Assembly: GCA_002689135.1 (NCBI GenBank)
Contig: NZEU01000021.1
Location: 18,553-57,671 of the forward strand
Source of the DNA: Porticoccaceae bacterium
GTDB taxonomy: Bacteria; Pseudomonadota; Gammaproteobacteria; Pseudomonadales; Porticoccaceae
Direction of reading: 5' to 3'
Length of the DNA stretch: 39,119 bases
Shown here: positions 26,070 through 34,604 of the stretch, piece by piece
Layout: each line of letters opens with the position of its first letter
Numbering within the stretch: position 1 is the stretch's first letter
The notes under the pieces: model-generated
Database searches by the model: none
Told to the model about the DNA's origin: nothing
Seen by the model: the letters and a program-made list of their open reading frames with translations, nothing else
Translations under genes and position numbers: made by a program

Positions 26070-27032
26070 TTATCGTTGGGTCCAGCCGAATGCCATTATT
26101 TGTTGAATACAATTTTTATCAAGAAGTTGCATGATCAATCGGTCAACTCCCAAGGCGACGCCCGCGCAACTGGGTAGTCCAGCATTTAAAGCTGCCAAAG
26201 CGCGTATGTCTTCCTTAAAAATTTTCTTATTCATCGCAACTCTCGCCTGCTTATCCTTGTCAAACCTTCGATGTTGCTCTCTCGGATCAGTTAATTCGAA
26301 ATAACCATTGGCCAACTCCAAGCGATTCAAATAAACCTCAAAACGCCTACTTACAACCTGACCCTCTCGATTGCAATACAACTGAGCAAAAGCGGCATGA
26401 CATTCGGGATAGTCATACAAAAATACTAGGCCTTCCGGTAGCTTGGGTTCAACACCGTTTGTGAAGAGATAGTTTAAGCAATTAAAACGTGATTCTGACT
26501 TCCATTTATCTCCTGCGCTTGAGGAAACATATTTTTGCAAATCCGATAAACATATGTCGTGCGGATCTAACCCTAAGTGTTGCATAAATGCATCTCGATA
26601 ACTCATTGTCAAACAGCCTATGCTTGGCCTTAGTGTAGACACAAGCTCAGCAATCTCAGCCATTAGTTCGTGCTCGTTCCATCCCACCCTATACCATTCC
26701 AGCATGGTGAATTCTGGGTTATGTTTAATTCCAATTTCTCCTGCGCGAAAAGCCTTGCCTAGAGCAAATATATCTCCACTCCCAGCCGCCAGTAAACGTT
26801 TCATATATGACTCTGGTGAAGTTTGCAAAAACCCCTCAATACTCTCACTAAAGACTTCAAAACTGTCGATGTAAGGGTCACTGACCGAGCAACCCCCTAG
26901 AATTGGAATTTCTACTTCTAACACACCCCTCTCAACCAAAAAAGCTCTCATTATGGCAACAATACGACTTCTCTCGACCAACGTAGCAATTCCGGCTGTG
27001 GGCTCCCACTTTGGGCCAACCTCAATAGTCAT
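26070..27032 (-). CDS. epmA: Elongation factor P beta-lysine ligase EpmA (PoxA/GenX)
   Basis: EpmA is a truncated class II LysRS-like enzyme that attaches (R)-beta-lysine to Lys34 of EF-P. The 320 aa show motif 2 (HNPEFTMLEWYRVGW), ELANGYFELTDPREQHRRF and motif 3 (AGVALGVDRLIMQLL), with no anticodon-binding domain. ATG at 27032 has AAGGGA seven bases upstream and is preferred over two in-frame TTGs just before it. It follows efp by about 34 bp on the same strand, so enzyme and substrate are made together. EpmB, which supplies beta-lysine, is not in this window. Confidence 0.93.
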   Translation of the reverse strand: MTIEVGPKWEPTAGIATLVERSRIVAIMRAFLVERGVLEVEIPILGGCSVSDPYIDSFEVFSESIEGFLQTSPESYMKRLLAAGSGDIFALGKAFRAGEIGIKHNPEFTMLEWYRVGWNEHELMAEIAELVSTLRPSIGCLTMSYRDAFMQHLGLDPHDICLSDLQKYVSSSAGDKWKSESRFNCLNYLFTNGVEPKLPEGLVFLYDYPECHAAFAQLYCNREGQVVSRRFEVYLNRLELANGYFELTDPREQHRRFDKDKQARVAMNKKIFKEDIRALAALNAGLPSCAGVALGVDRLIMQLLDKNCIQQIMAFGWTQR

Positions 27033-27066
27033 CAACAAATCCCTTAGCAGTTCTATTGATATTTCT

Positions 27067-27636
27067 CTAGTCTCTCACTCGACCAAGATACTCTCCCGAC
27101 CTTGTATCAACACGAATTCGCTCGCCACATTCTAAGAATAATGGTACTTTTATTACCGCTCCGGTTGTCAACGTAGCTGTTTTTGTCCCACCTGTTGCAG
27201 TATCTCCGCGCAATCCCGGTGCAGTCTCTTTAATTTCTAATTCAACATGATTTGGAGGTGTTATCGTCAGTGGGACCGAATTATAGAGTGTTACCACACA
27301 CAAATCCTGCTCACTCAGCCAATTACAAGCGTTCCTCACCGCTTTCCTATCAGCCTGATATTGTTCAAAGGTATTTGGTTCCATGAAGTACCAAAATTCT
27401 CCATCCTCATACAAAAATTGCATTTCTCTGTCAATTACATCCGCAGACTCGAGGGATTCCCCCGACTTAAGGGTTTTCTCGAGCACTCTCCCTGTTTTGA
27501 GATTTCTGATTTTAATACGACTAAAAGCTTGTCCTTTCCCTGGTTTCACGAACTCATTTTCAAGTATTAAACACGGTTCTCGCTCAAACATAACTTTTAA
27601 CCCAGAACGAAAATCACTTGTTGAGTAAACAGTCAC
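27067..27636 (-). CDS. efp: Elongation factor P
   Basis: EF-P rescues ribosomes stalled at polyproline. The 189 aa (E. coli 188) keep the modification loop [10 protein letters not shown] with Lys34 at the lysylation position, the YNDGEFW-like [10 protein letters not shown] strand, and the C-terminal [20 protein letters not shown]. Translation most likely starts at GTG 27636, with AAAGGAG ten bases upstream. A weak promoter (TTAACG/TACATA, 17 bp apart) lies in the 68-bp gap after serB. It is coupled with epmA downstream. Confidence 0.96.
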   Translation of the reverse strand: MTVYSTSDFRSGLKVMFEREPCLILENEFVKPGKGQAFSRIKIRNLKTGRVLEKTLKSGESLESADVIDREMQFLYEDGEFWYFMEPNTFEQYQADRKAVRNACNWLSEQDLCVVTLYNSVPLTITPPNHVELEIKETAPGLRGDTATGGTKTATLTTGAVIKVPLFLECGERIRVDTRSGEYLGRVRD

Positions 27637-27704
27637 AGTCTGAAGTCTCCTTTCATTAAAAATATGTAGTATCTGATATAAGAACCGTTAAAGCCAGATT
27701 TTGC

Positions 27705-28928
27705 TCAGTCATCCAAATACTTGATCTCTCGATCACTATATCCGAGTAAATATAAGATTCCGTCCAGACCAAGATTAGAGATAGATTGTCGCGCAGTAGC
27801 TTTGACAATCGGCTTCGCCCGAAATGCAATACCTAACCCAGCGATCGCAAGCATTGGTAGGTCATTGGCGCCGTCACCAACAGCAATTACTTGCTCCAAT
27901 CGGAGTCCTTCTCTATGAGCCAATTCTCGCAGCAATTTGGCCTTTCGCTGACCATCAATGATAGGGCCTTTTATCCTGCCAGTAACCAACCCTTTTTCAA
28001 TCTCTAATTCATTAGCAAAAATATAATCGACTCCTAAAATCGATTGTAAATACCGCGCAAAGTAATCGAAGCCGCCAGATACTATTGCAGTTTTAAATCC
28101 CAATTGATTCAATCGTCTGAGTAGGTATTGAGCCCCCTCATTCAGCTTTAAACGCTTAGCAACAGATTTTAAAGCGGTAGAATCCAAACCTCTGATGAGC
28201 GCTAAACGCTGGCGAAAACTTTCCTCAAAATCCATGTCCCCTCGCATCGCCGCGGCTGTAATCATTGTAACCTGACGGCCCACGCCCATTTCATGAGCCA
28301 ACTCATCAATTACTTCACCATCAATGAGGGTTGAATCCATATCAAAAACGATTAACTGTCTGTTCCGACGATAAATATTGTCCTCTTGGTGAGCAAGATC
28401 AATGTTATATGAAGCTGCAAGTTCTAATAACGACCGACGAAAGTAATCCAAGTTATTCGGCACACCTCGCGCCGAAAATTCAATACAAGCGCATCCCAAC
28501 ACCTTATCTTGTTCTAACGGGACCCGACCAGATAGCCGCGTAATCTTATCGATATTCAAACCAACACCAGCCATAACTTGAGTAATAACTGCCAAATGCT
28601 GACTTTCCAGTTTTCGAGCTAGTAAGGTAACGACATGTCTCGGCTTGCCTTGCTGATCAACCCAATTTGAATAGCGTTCAGGTGGAATCGATATAAATTT
28701 TACTCGCATTTCCAATAAACTCATACTTTCCGAAATTGTCTTTATAACGATCGACTCAGTAGGACCGTCAACCAAAGAGGCGAGAATACCCAGATTCAAT
28801 TGATCATGAATGACTGCTTGTCCGATATCTAAAATATCTGCACCGAATCGCGCCAGCAAAGCAACTACTTCACTCGTGATTCCTGGTTTATCTACACCAA
28901 TGACGTTAAGTAATAATATTTTTTTCAC
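27705..28928 (-). CDS. serB: Phosphoserine phosphatase
   Basis: SerB makes serine from phosphoserine. The 407-aa form has two N-terminal ACT-like domains (first starts LLNVIGVDKPGITSEVVALL) followed by a HAD hydrolase: motif I DMDST with nucleophile Asp196 and Asp198, motif II VSGGFDYFA, and motif III GDGANDLPM. This is the Pseudomonas-like longer SerB rather than the 322-aa E. coli one. Start is GTG (28928) with GAAGGA ten bases upstream. It is divergent from the SMP-type membrane protein, as in E. coli (serB/ytjB). Serine produced here feeds the neighbouring CysE enzymes. Confidence 0.95.
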   Translation of the reverse strand: MKKILLLNVIGVDKPGITSEVVALLARFGADILDIGQAVIHDQLNLGILASLVDGPTESIVIKTISESMSLLEMRVKFISIPPERYSNWVDQQGKPRHVVTLLARKLESQHLAVITQVMAGVGLNIDKITRLSGRVPLEQDKVLGCACIEFSARGVPNNLDYFRRSLLELAASYNIDLAHQEDNIYRRNRQLIVFDMDSTLIDGEVIDELAHEMGVGRQVTMITAAAMRGDMDFEESFRQRLALIRGLDSTALKSVAKRLKLNEGAQYLLRRLNQLGFKTAIVSGGFDYFARYLQSILGVDYIFANELEIEKGLVTGRIKGPIIDGQRKAKLLRELAHREGLRLEQVIAVGDGANDLPMLAIAGLGIAFRAKPIVKATARQSISNLGLDGILYLLGYSDREIKYLDD

Positions 28929-29025
28929 TTATACCAATTCCTTCAAAATTGTAAGAGTATTTTATAAACGGAAGGATAATAGGATAGAATAATGGTTGAG
29001 AGTTTATTCCGGATAAAAACAAAAA

Positions 29026-30252
29026 ATGCTTTACAGCCCTTTGACGAGGAAAATTACCGCCTTTTTGGTATCAACATGTCTTATTTTCGGATTAACCAAC
29101 TTAAGTTTTTTATCGCACTTTTCCCATCAGCACGCAACTGAAACCTTGACGTCAAAAGGAAATTTACTACTCAAAAATTTTGAAGAACGAATTTCCACTG
29201 CAATGGACCACGGGGATAATATTAGTATACAAGTTTCATTGAATCAAATCACAGAGGATCCCCTTGTTTACAGTGCAAGTTTATATAATCGCATAAATGA
29301 TATGAGGGTCCGCAGTCAACGTGGCGGACATATCCCATCTCAGTTGCAAGTTTTAAGGTTACCGGTAAAGTCAAAGAAGAATCCGTCAGGGTTTGTTGAA
29401 TTATCTCTAGATCAAGAGAGAGCGCTATTGCCTTATCGCTGGATAATAATCACGTGCTTATCGCTTTGGACAATATTCACCGCCACAATAGCTATCATAT
29501 GCTTAAAGTTCACCAGAAAAATATCTAGTCGTCTTACCCTATTAAGTAATCAGTTGCCAAACAAAAAGGCATTTTATGGCGATGAATTAAGAATTCTTGA
29601 ACAACAACTTGAAACTTTGATAACACCATCCGATGAACTTGATGGTCTTGGGAGACAAGCTAGATATTGTTCTCTTGTGAGAGTCACACTCTTTAACCGA
29701 AGATGTGTTGGAAGCCAACTTAATAAGGAAAATCAAGAGTTACTCTTTGAAAAATTGGACTTATGCATAAGTCGCACAATAGAGCTGTACGGAGCGAGGC
29801 GTTTGGAGGGCGAGGAGGGGGTACTATATTTCGAAATCCAATCCGCCGAGTTCTCAAAAAAACACCTCCTGGCGTGTATGATGTGCATGTATGCCATGAG
29901 ACAACTTCTTTACAACCTTGCAAGCAAGATGGGTATTGAGCTGAGAGTTGGTTTTACTGCATGCGGTAACACAATTGCCACGGCACCAACTTTTCATTAC
30001 CAAGAGCAAGTATACGATCTCAAGAAATTATCCACGCGGTTATCTAAAAAGCTAGAGTCAGGAGCAATCTCGATTTTTACGGACGGTTTTTCCTGCGACC
30101 AGCTATCAACCATCGCTGTGCTCTCTCAGAGTGACGATAATTTTTTCATTTTCAAAGCTTTTCCACCCAACCGTCAGGATCTTATGGAAAAACAAATACA
30201 GTACCTAGAAGATGTGTGCTTGAGCCATACTGCTGTAACGCACTCAAGTTGA
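29026..30252 (+). CDS. SMP/AhpA-type membrane protein with degenerate cyclase-like C-terminal half
   Basis: A 408-aa protein divergent from serB, in the position of E. coli ytjB (smp). Two transmembrane helices (about 10-31 and 143-163) bracket a ~110-residue periplasmic loop that begins HQHATETLTSKG, as in the SMP/AhpA family. Beyond a short coiled region, the C-terminal ~190 residues run in an order that recalls class III nucleotide cyclases: a strand, LLFEKLDLCISRTIELYGARRLEGEEGVLYF, a helix, IELRVGFTACG, then VYDLKKLSTRLSKKLESGAI. The two metal-binding aspartates are not visible, so catalysis is unlikely. The cyclase resemblance is my inference; the SMP assignment rests on context and topology. 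Confidence 0.7.
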   Translation: MLYSPLTRKITAFLVSTCLIFGLTNLSFLSHFSHQHATETLTSKGNLLLKNFEERISTAMDHGDNISIQVSLNQITEDPLVYSASLYNRINDMRVRSQRGGHIPSQLQVLRLPVKSKKNPSGFVELSLDQERALLPYRWIIITCLSLWTIFTATIAIICLKFTRKISSRLTLLSNQLPNKKAFYGDELRILEQQLETLITPSDELDGLGRQARYCSLVRVTLFNRRCVGSQLNKENQELLFEKLDLCISRTIELYGARRLEGEEGVLYFEIQSAEFSKKHLLACMMCMYAMRQLLYNLASKMGIELRVGFTACGNTIATAPTFHYQEQVYDLKKLSTRLSKKLESGAISIFTDGFSCDQLSTIAVLSQSDDNFFIFKAFPPNRQDLMEKQIQYLEDVCLSHTAVTHSS

Positions 30253-30284
30253 AAAAAAATGACCGGCAAATTAATTCAAACCAA

Positions 30285-31076
30285 TCAATTCCCTTCTTTA
30301 GTTATTTGCTGATCCATATGAAAAGCGGCCATTCCAGGGGTAGAGCCTCCAATTATCTTTGCCGGAACTCCCGCAACAGTAACAAATGCCGGCACTGATT
30401 CTAGCACCAGGCTTCCTGCACCAATTTTAACGCCCTCTCCTACAGTAATGTTCCCCAGCACTTTTGCACCAGCCGCAATTAGAACACCATTAGCAATTTT
30501 TGGATGTCGATCACCCGATTGTAGCCCACTACCTCCAAGTGTCACTGAGTGAAGAATGGACACATCATCACCAACAACCGCAGTTTCTCCAATGACAAGA
30601 GAAGTTGCATGATCTAACATAACTCCAGCACCAATAATTGCTCCGGGATGAATATCCACGCCATAATTCTCAGACATCTTACTTTGTAAATATCTAGCTA
30701 AATAACGTTGGCCTCGAATCCACAAGCTATGACAAATTCGTTGTAATTGTAGAGCTTGAAATCCCTTATAAAAGAGAAGTGGAGTGACGTAATGCTCACA
30801 TGCTGGATCGCGATCAACATATGCTTGCAAGTCCCGACAGGCGCATTGCAAAATCTCGTTATCCAGATCTAACGATTTCGCAAATATTTTTTCAAGATTA
30901 ATCTCATACTTAGTGATACCAAAAAAGTTTGAACTTAAGTTGTCCGCCAAAGCATTACCAAGATCAGGCTTCTTAAAAATTTGTACCTCTAAAAAGTCCC
31001 GCAATGCTGGTTCTTGCGCTTGCATGATTCTTGCCTCTTCCAACATTGTCTTCCATAAGTCTTTGGCACTAATCAA
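30285..31076 (-). CDS. cysE: Serine O-acetyltransferase CysE, copy 2
   Basis: A second, diverged serine acetyltransferase of exactly the same length (263 aa) as copy 1. It keeps LFYKGFQALQLQRICHSLW, VDIHPGAIIG, LDHATSLVIGETAVVGDD and GDRHPKIANG, so the catalytic residues are present. The C-terminus is GMAAFHMDQQITKEGN, ending in Asn rather than the isoleucine that docks into CysK. This copy may therefore escape the cysteine synthase complex and its regulation. Start is TTG (31076) with GGGAG seven bases upstream. It follows the M15 peptidase gene by 16 bp and is probably cotranscribed with it. Confidence 0.92.
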   Translation of the reverse strand: MISAKDLWKTMLEEARIMQAQEPALRDFLEVQIFKKPDLGNALADNLSSNFFGITKYEINLEKIFAKSLDLDNEILQCACRDLQAYVDRDPACEHYVTPLLFYKGFQALQLQRICHSLWIRGQRYLARYLQSKMSENYGVDIHPGAIIGAGVMLDHATSLVIGETAVVGDDVSILHSVTLGGSGLQSGDRHPKIANGVLIAAGAKVLGNITVGEGVKIGAGSLVLESVPAFVTVAGVPAKIIGGSTPGMAAFHMDQQITKEGN

Positions 31077-31092
31077 AACTTAGCTCCCAAAA

Positions 31093-31827
31093 TTAGCTAA
31101 TTTCGTTAAGAACGAAGCGTCGATAAATCTCTTGGAAATTATCAATCACAGCATCGTGAAGGCTAATTTTATGGGCAATTAAACAATTTTTTATTAGTTC
31201 TGGCGTCAACAAGTGAGCAAAATGTTTAGCTATCGGAGCATAGCTAAGATGCCATCTTTCTGGCGCTAATCCACCATTGTCGGAGCCATATGGTCTAAAA
31301 AATCCATTATTAGAATCCAATTTTTTATCCAACCAAGTATGCATGGGCGCAAACATCCCACCTTCCATGGTTTCCTCAGGAACCAATCTTAATTGATAGT
31401 TATTTGGGATAGAAGCGCCATCAAAAACATCAACGTCCGAACCCCAATGGTGACGAGATGCTCCGGGAAGAGCAGACCATCTTAAAATTGCCTCAATTTT
31501 CTGGTAATCGGATAGCCCCTTGAGATTTAAAGCCTTACCGTTACTATTTAACACATCTCTTCGGCCCGATAGCTTCTCACTCCATATTGAGGCCTGCTGG
31601 GCAAATGACCTGTAACCACTGCAAACACACAGATCAAACCCATTCTTCGCGGCTTCCAATTTTAACTCATTCAACGGGTTAACTAGTTGATGATGAATGA
31701 AAATTTTTTTGCAAACTTCGCGCGATCCATTAGCTGTCCACTCTACAACATGTCGATCCGTTACACCCGTGACAATATCACTGTCATCTATACTAGGATT
31801 CTTACAGCTTATTTCAAATTCAATCAT
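31093..31827 (-). CDS. M15 (VanY-type) D-alanyl-D-alanine carboxypeptidase-like protein
   Basis: The 244-aa protein carries the LAS/M15B zinc-peptidase signature: CSGYRSFAQQASIW, then SRHHWGSDVDV with the first His and Asp ligands, and PERWHLSY with the catalytic Glu and third zinc ligand. Such enzymes trim the terminal D-Ala of peptidoglycan peptides or recycle fragments. I see no signal peptide, so it is either cytoplasmic (for example acting on recycled muropeptides) or exported by another route. I start at ATG 31827 (GGAA upstream); a TTG at 31842 would add five residues. It is followed by cysE copy 2 after 16 bp. Confidence 0.8.
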   Translation of the reverse strand: MIEFEISCKNPSIDDSDIVTGVTDRHVVEWTANGSREVCKKIFIHHQLVNPLNELKLEAAKNGFDLCVCSGYRSFAQQASIWSEKLSGRRDVLNSNGKALNLKGLSDYQKIEAILRWSALPGASRHHWGSDVDVFDGASIPNNYQLRLVPEETMEGGMFAPMHTWLDKKLDSNNGFFRPYGSDNGGLAPERWHLSYAPIAKHFAHLLTPELIKNCLIAHKISLHDAVIDNFQEIYRRFVLNEIS

Positions 31828-31926
31828 TATAAATTTTTCCAAGGATCAGGAGCAAAACACTTTCCACGTAGATAGTTCTGTTTATGACCTCTTCACTAAC
31901 CACTAATAACAACAATTTATACAAAT

Positions 31927-32640
31927 TTAGATTAACAAATCGACTGCCCGCGTCAGATTAATTCCATATTTCGTCAAACTACAACTCATGGCTAAAATTT
32001 CAACACCGCCTTTTAAAGAGGCCTTTAAAGTTGACAGATACTCGGGATCTATTCTTTTAGCAAAGCCTAAACGATTTACGGAGCTCAGTTGTACACAAAA
32101 AAAGAGCATAGCTCGGTGTCCCAAAGAGGCGACATGTGCGAGCTCTCGTAAATGCTTTCTCCCCCTTGAAGTCTGAGCATCAGGAAAAAGAGCAAGGTGG
32201 TTACCCATGTCAAATGAAACACTCTTCACCTCAACAAAACAATTTTGGTCTCCCCTTTTTAACAAAAAATCGATTTTACTATTTTCTAATCCAAATCTTA
32301 CTTCCCGTGAAATTGTTCTATAATTCGTTAGTTGTCCAATCCGGTCATCTTTCAATGCCTCAAAAACTATTGTGTTTGCTGATGCCGAGTTGATTCCAGC
32401 CAAATTGCCAGAAGATGTGGTGACTTGCTCAAGCGTTCCCGAGAGTTTTCGACGCGGATTATCAGACAAAGAGTACCAGCAATCAGATCCTTCGACCAAA
32501 CAATTTTGCAACGCACCTGTATTTGGGCAATGTAGAGTGACAATACCTTTGTCGAGGGTTTCAACCTCAGCAAAAAAACGTTTATAGCGTCTCAAAAATA
32601 CACCTTTTTGTAATGGAGTCTTATAGCGCAAAAATTTCAA
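31927..32640 (-). CDS. sfsA: SfsA DNA-binding / sugar fermentation stimulation protein
   Basis: SfsA is a conserved protein with an OB-like domain and a nuclease-like fold; its real role is unclear. The 237 aa include RRYKRFFAEV, VTLHCPNTGALQNC, VRFGLENSKIDFLL, CFVEVKSVSF and FPDAQTSRGRKHLREL, all typical. The frame can start at TTG 32640, but GGAGA sits directly against it; a TTG three codons later (32631) has proper spacing and may be the true start. It lies divergent from dksA, the standard sfsA/dksA neighbourhood. Confidence 0.9.
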   Translation of the reverse strand: MKFLRYKTPLQKGVFLRRYKRFFAEVETLDKGIVTLHCPNTGALQNCLVEGSDCWYSLSDNPRRKLSGTLEQVTTSSGNLAGINSASANTIVFEALKDDRIGQLTNYRTISREVRFGLENSKIDFLLKRGDQNCFVEVKSVSFDMGNHLALFPDAQTSRGRKHLRELAHVASLGHRAMLFFCVQLSSVNRLGFAKRIDPEYLSTLKASLKGGVEILAMSCSLTKYGINLTRAVDLLI

Positions 32641-32770
32641 ATCTCCACATTTATTCTTAAGCGCTGTCGAAAAGAGACGCTTTAAATTAATTTGGCTTCA
32701 CCAAACACACGAGGCACTTACGGAAAGATAAAGGAACACACAGAAAATTTCCATGTTTTATAAATTCTTC

Positions 32771-32799
32771 TTGATAATTATCTCCAAGCAATCTATAAC
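32771..32799 (+). promoter_or_regulatory. Candidate dksA promoter
   Basis: TTGATA (32771-32776) and TATAAC (32794-32799) with a 17-bp spacer, in the sfsA/dksA divergent region, about 45 bp before the dksA start. The palindrome GATAATTATC overlaps the -35 and could be an operator. Confidence 0.5.
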
Positions 32800-32844
32800 G
32801 CTGGCGGTAAGATTAAGTGTTTATAAACAAGGATGGGTTCAGTA

Positions 32845-33342
32845 ATGGCACTATCAGGACATTCGAAAGAGTCAAAGACAACAACAAAAAATGCGGCTAA
32901 TACAAACGAGAAAAAGACTGCAATCTTGACAATTCATGGTTTACCTCGGTACGAGGAAAAAATTGGTGAAGAATACATGAATGAGTCTCAACGAAATCAC
33001 TTCCGCGCTGTTCTAAAAGCGTGGCGTCAAGAACTGATGGAAGAAGTAGATCGAACGGTAAATCACATGCAAGATGAAGCTGCAAATTTTCCAGACCCGG
33101 CAGACCGAGCTACACAAGAAGAAGAGTTTAGCATAGAACTAAGAACGCGGGATCGAGAGCGTAAGCTGATTAAAAAAATTGATAAGACTCTTATAAGAGT
33201 TGACGATAATGATTATGGATTTTGCGATCAGTGCGGAGTGGATATTGGTGTGAGGCGGCTTGAAGCGAGGCCAACGGCAAATTTATGCGTCGACTGCAAG
33301 ACTCTTGATGAAATAAAAGAAAAACAAATTACTGGTGGTTGA
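32845..33342 (+). CDS. dksA: RNA polymerase-binding transcription factor DksA
   Basis: DksA enters the secondary channel of RNA polymerase and works with ppGpp to control rRNA and biosynthetic promoters. The 165 aa (from ATG 32845) contain the long coiled coil with the tip motif DPADRA (84-89, including the essential acidic residues) and a four-cysteine zinc finger (Cys127, Cys130, Cys148, Cys151). An upstream in-frame ATG (32833) has its AGG too close to serve. gluQ follows after 18 bp, and a promoter lies 45 bp upstream. Confidence 0.96.
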   Translation: MALSGHSKESKTTTKNAANTNEKKTAILTIHGLPRYEEKIGEEYMNESQRNHFRAVLKAWRQELMEEVDRTVNHMQDEAANFPDPADRATQEEEFSIELRTRDRERKLIKKIDKTLIRVDDNDYGFCDQCGVDIGVRRLEARPTANLCVDCKTLDEIKEKQITGG

Positions 33343-33360
33343 TTTGTCAGGCATAGTCAC

Positions 33361-34272
33361 ATGTCGCTCCTTAAATATATCGGACGTTTTGCTCCATCCC
33401 CCTCTGGACCTTTGCATTTAGGCTCTTTAGTTTGTGCATTAGCTAGTTATCTTGACGCAAAAAAATCTAATGGTGTTTGGTTGTTACGAATTGAAGATTT
33501 GGACCCACCCCGCGAAGACGCTAGATACATTTCAACGATTCAGAGACAACTTGATATGCATGGCTTGCATTGGGATGGGGAAATCTTTCATCAAAGTAAT
33601 CGTTTAGCGCATTATCAAGATATTCTTGAGGAGTTAAAACAAAAAAATCTCGCATATGACTGCGAGTGTCATCGAAAAAGAATTAAAGAAATAGGTGGAA
33701 TATATGATGGTCGATGTCGGAGAAAGACAAAGTTTCAAGGAGATATCTCCACTCGTTTGCTTATTGCCAAGAACGACGAAACAAAAATTTTAGTAACCGA
33801 TAGAGTCTTTGGTGATATTCATCAAGATATATATGAGTGTGTAGGGGATTTCATTTTGAAGAGGCGAGACGGTTTTTTTTCATATCAGCTAGCTTCAGTT
33901 GTTGACGACGAGCAACAACAAATTACCCATGTTGTTCGAGGCAATGATCTTCTTCCAGTAACACCAAGGCAAAAATACCTACAAAAATGTTTAAATTACC
34001 GAAGCCTCAAATATGCGCATATACCTCTTATAGTTAATCAAAATAATCAAAAACTTAGTAAGCAAAGACAAGCACCTGCCGTGCGCAATGAAGATGCCAA
34101 TAAAACAATATGGTATGCACTCAAAATACTCAATCAGAAGCCACCAAGCTATCTATTCGGTGCTTCTTTAAATCAAATACTTTCATGGGCAGTGTCGAAT
34201 TGGGATATGTCATCAGTACCTAGACAAAACCAATCTGTTTTAAATGGTCAGAGCCTGAAAAATTTTCACTGA
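33361..34272 (+). CDS. gluQ: Glutamyl-Q tRNA(Asp) synthetase
   Basis: GluQ (YadB) is a GluRS-like enzyme without an anticodon domain that glutamylates the queuosine base of tRNA-Asp. The 303 aa show the HIGH-like PSPSGPLHLGSL (13-23), a zinc-binding set in DCECHRKR and YDGRC, FILKRRDGFFSYQLASVVDD, and a KMSKS-like QKLSKQ. It sits directly after dksA as in most gammaproteobacteria. In Pseudomonas cbrA, cbrB and the CrcZ RNA follow; here both protein genes are missing and a 332-bp non-coding gap leads to pcnB. Confidence 0.94.
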   Translation: MSLLKYIGRFAPSPSGPLHLGSLVCALASYLDAKKSNGVWLLRIEDLDPPREDARYISTIQRQLDMHGLHWDGEIFHQSNRLAHYQDILEELKQKNLAYDCECHRKRIKEIGGIYDGRCRRKTKFQGDISTRLLIAKNDETKILVTDRVFGDIHQDIYECVGDFILKRRDGFFSYQLASVVDDEQQQITHVVRGNDLLPVTPRQKYLQKCLNYRSLKYAHIPLIVNQNNQKLSKQRQAPAVRNEDANKTIWYALKILNQKPPSYLFGASLNQILSWAVSNWDMSSVPRQNQSVLNGQSLKNFH

Positions 34273-34397
34273 AATGAATGTACCAGAGATATACAGAAAT
34301 ATAATGCAATTCATTCCAATATAAATTCCATTTTGAATTCATATTTAACTCGCAATATTGCTATTGTAATCGATTGATTTTCTGTTACCATTATCAA

Positions 34398-34580
34398 TGT
34401 GGATATTTTCTAGCGAAAATAGAAGCACAAAATAACAATAAATAATAATAAAAATTTATTGCGAAAGAGTGGTCGTGGACTAGAAGGCTAGTGTATGTCC
34501 TTTGGGAGGGGTCAATTTTTGGCCCCTCATTACCTAATAGATAATTGAAACACAGCGCCTCCTGGCGCTCTTTATGTTTT
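34398..34580 (+). ncRNA. Candidate structured small RNA in the gluQ-pcnB gap
   Basis: The 332-bp gap holds no credible ORF but several ordered elements: a 7-bp hairpin TATTTTC-TAGC-GAAAATA (34404-34421); an A-rich run of AAC/AAT/TAA triplets (about 34428-34455) like the A-R-N repeats bound by Hfq; a 5-bp hairpin ACTAG-AAGG-CTAGT (34479-34492); an 8-bp hairpin GAGGGGTC/GGCCCCTC (34506-34528, one G-T pair); and a final GC-rich hairpin followed by a T-rich stretch. A weak promoter (TTGTAA 34364, TACCAT 34386, 16-bp spacer) would start transcription near 34398. Pseudomonas has CrcZ, an Hfq/Crc-titrating sRNA, upstream of pcnB. Ends are estimates, and homology to CrcZ is only positional. Confidence 0.4.
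34554..34580 (+). terminator. Candidate intrinsic terminator before pcnB
   Basis: Perfect 6-bp GC-rich stem AGCGCC / GGCGCT with a TCCT loop (34554-34569), followed by CTTTATGTTTT. It would end the candidate small RNA or any transcript reading out of gluQ, 25 bp before the pcnB start codon. The T-tract is interrupted, so efficiency is uncertain. Confidence 0.5.
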
Positions 34581-34604
34581 ACATACTAAAAGTTAGACGT
34601 AGTC

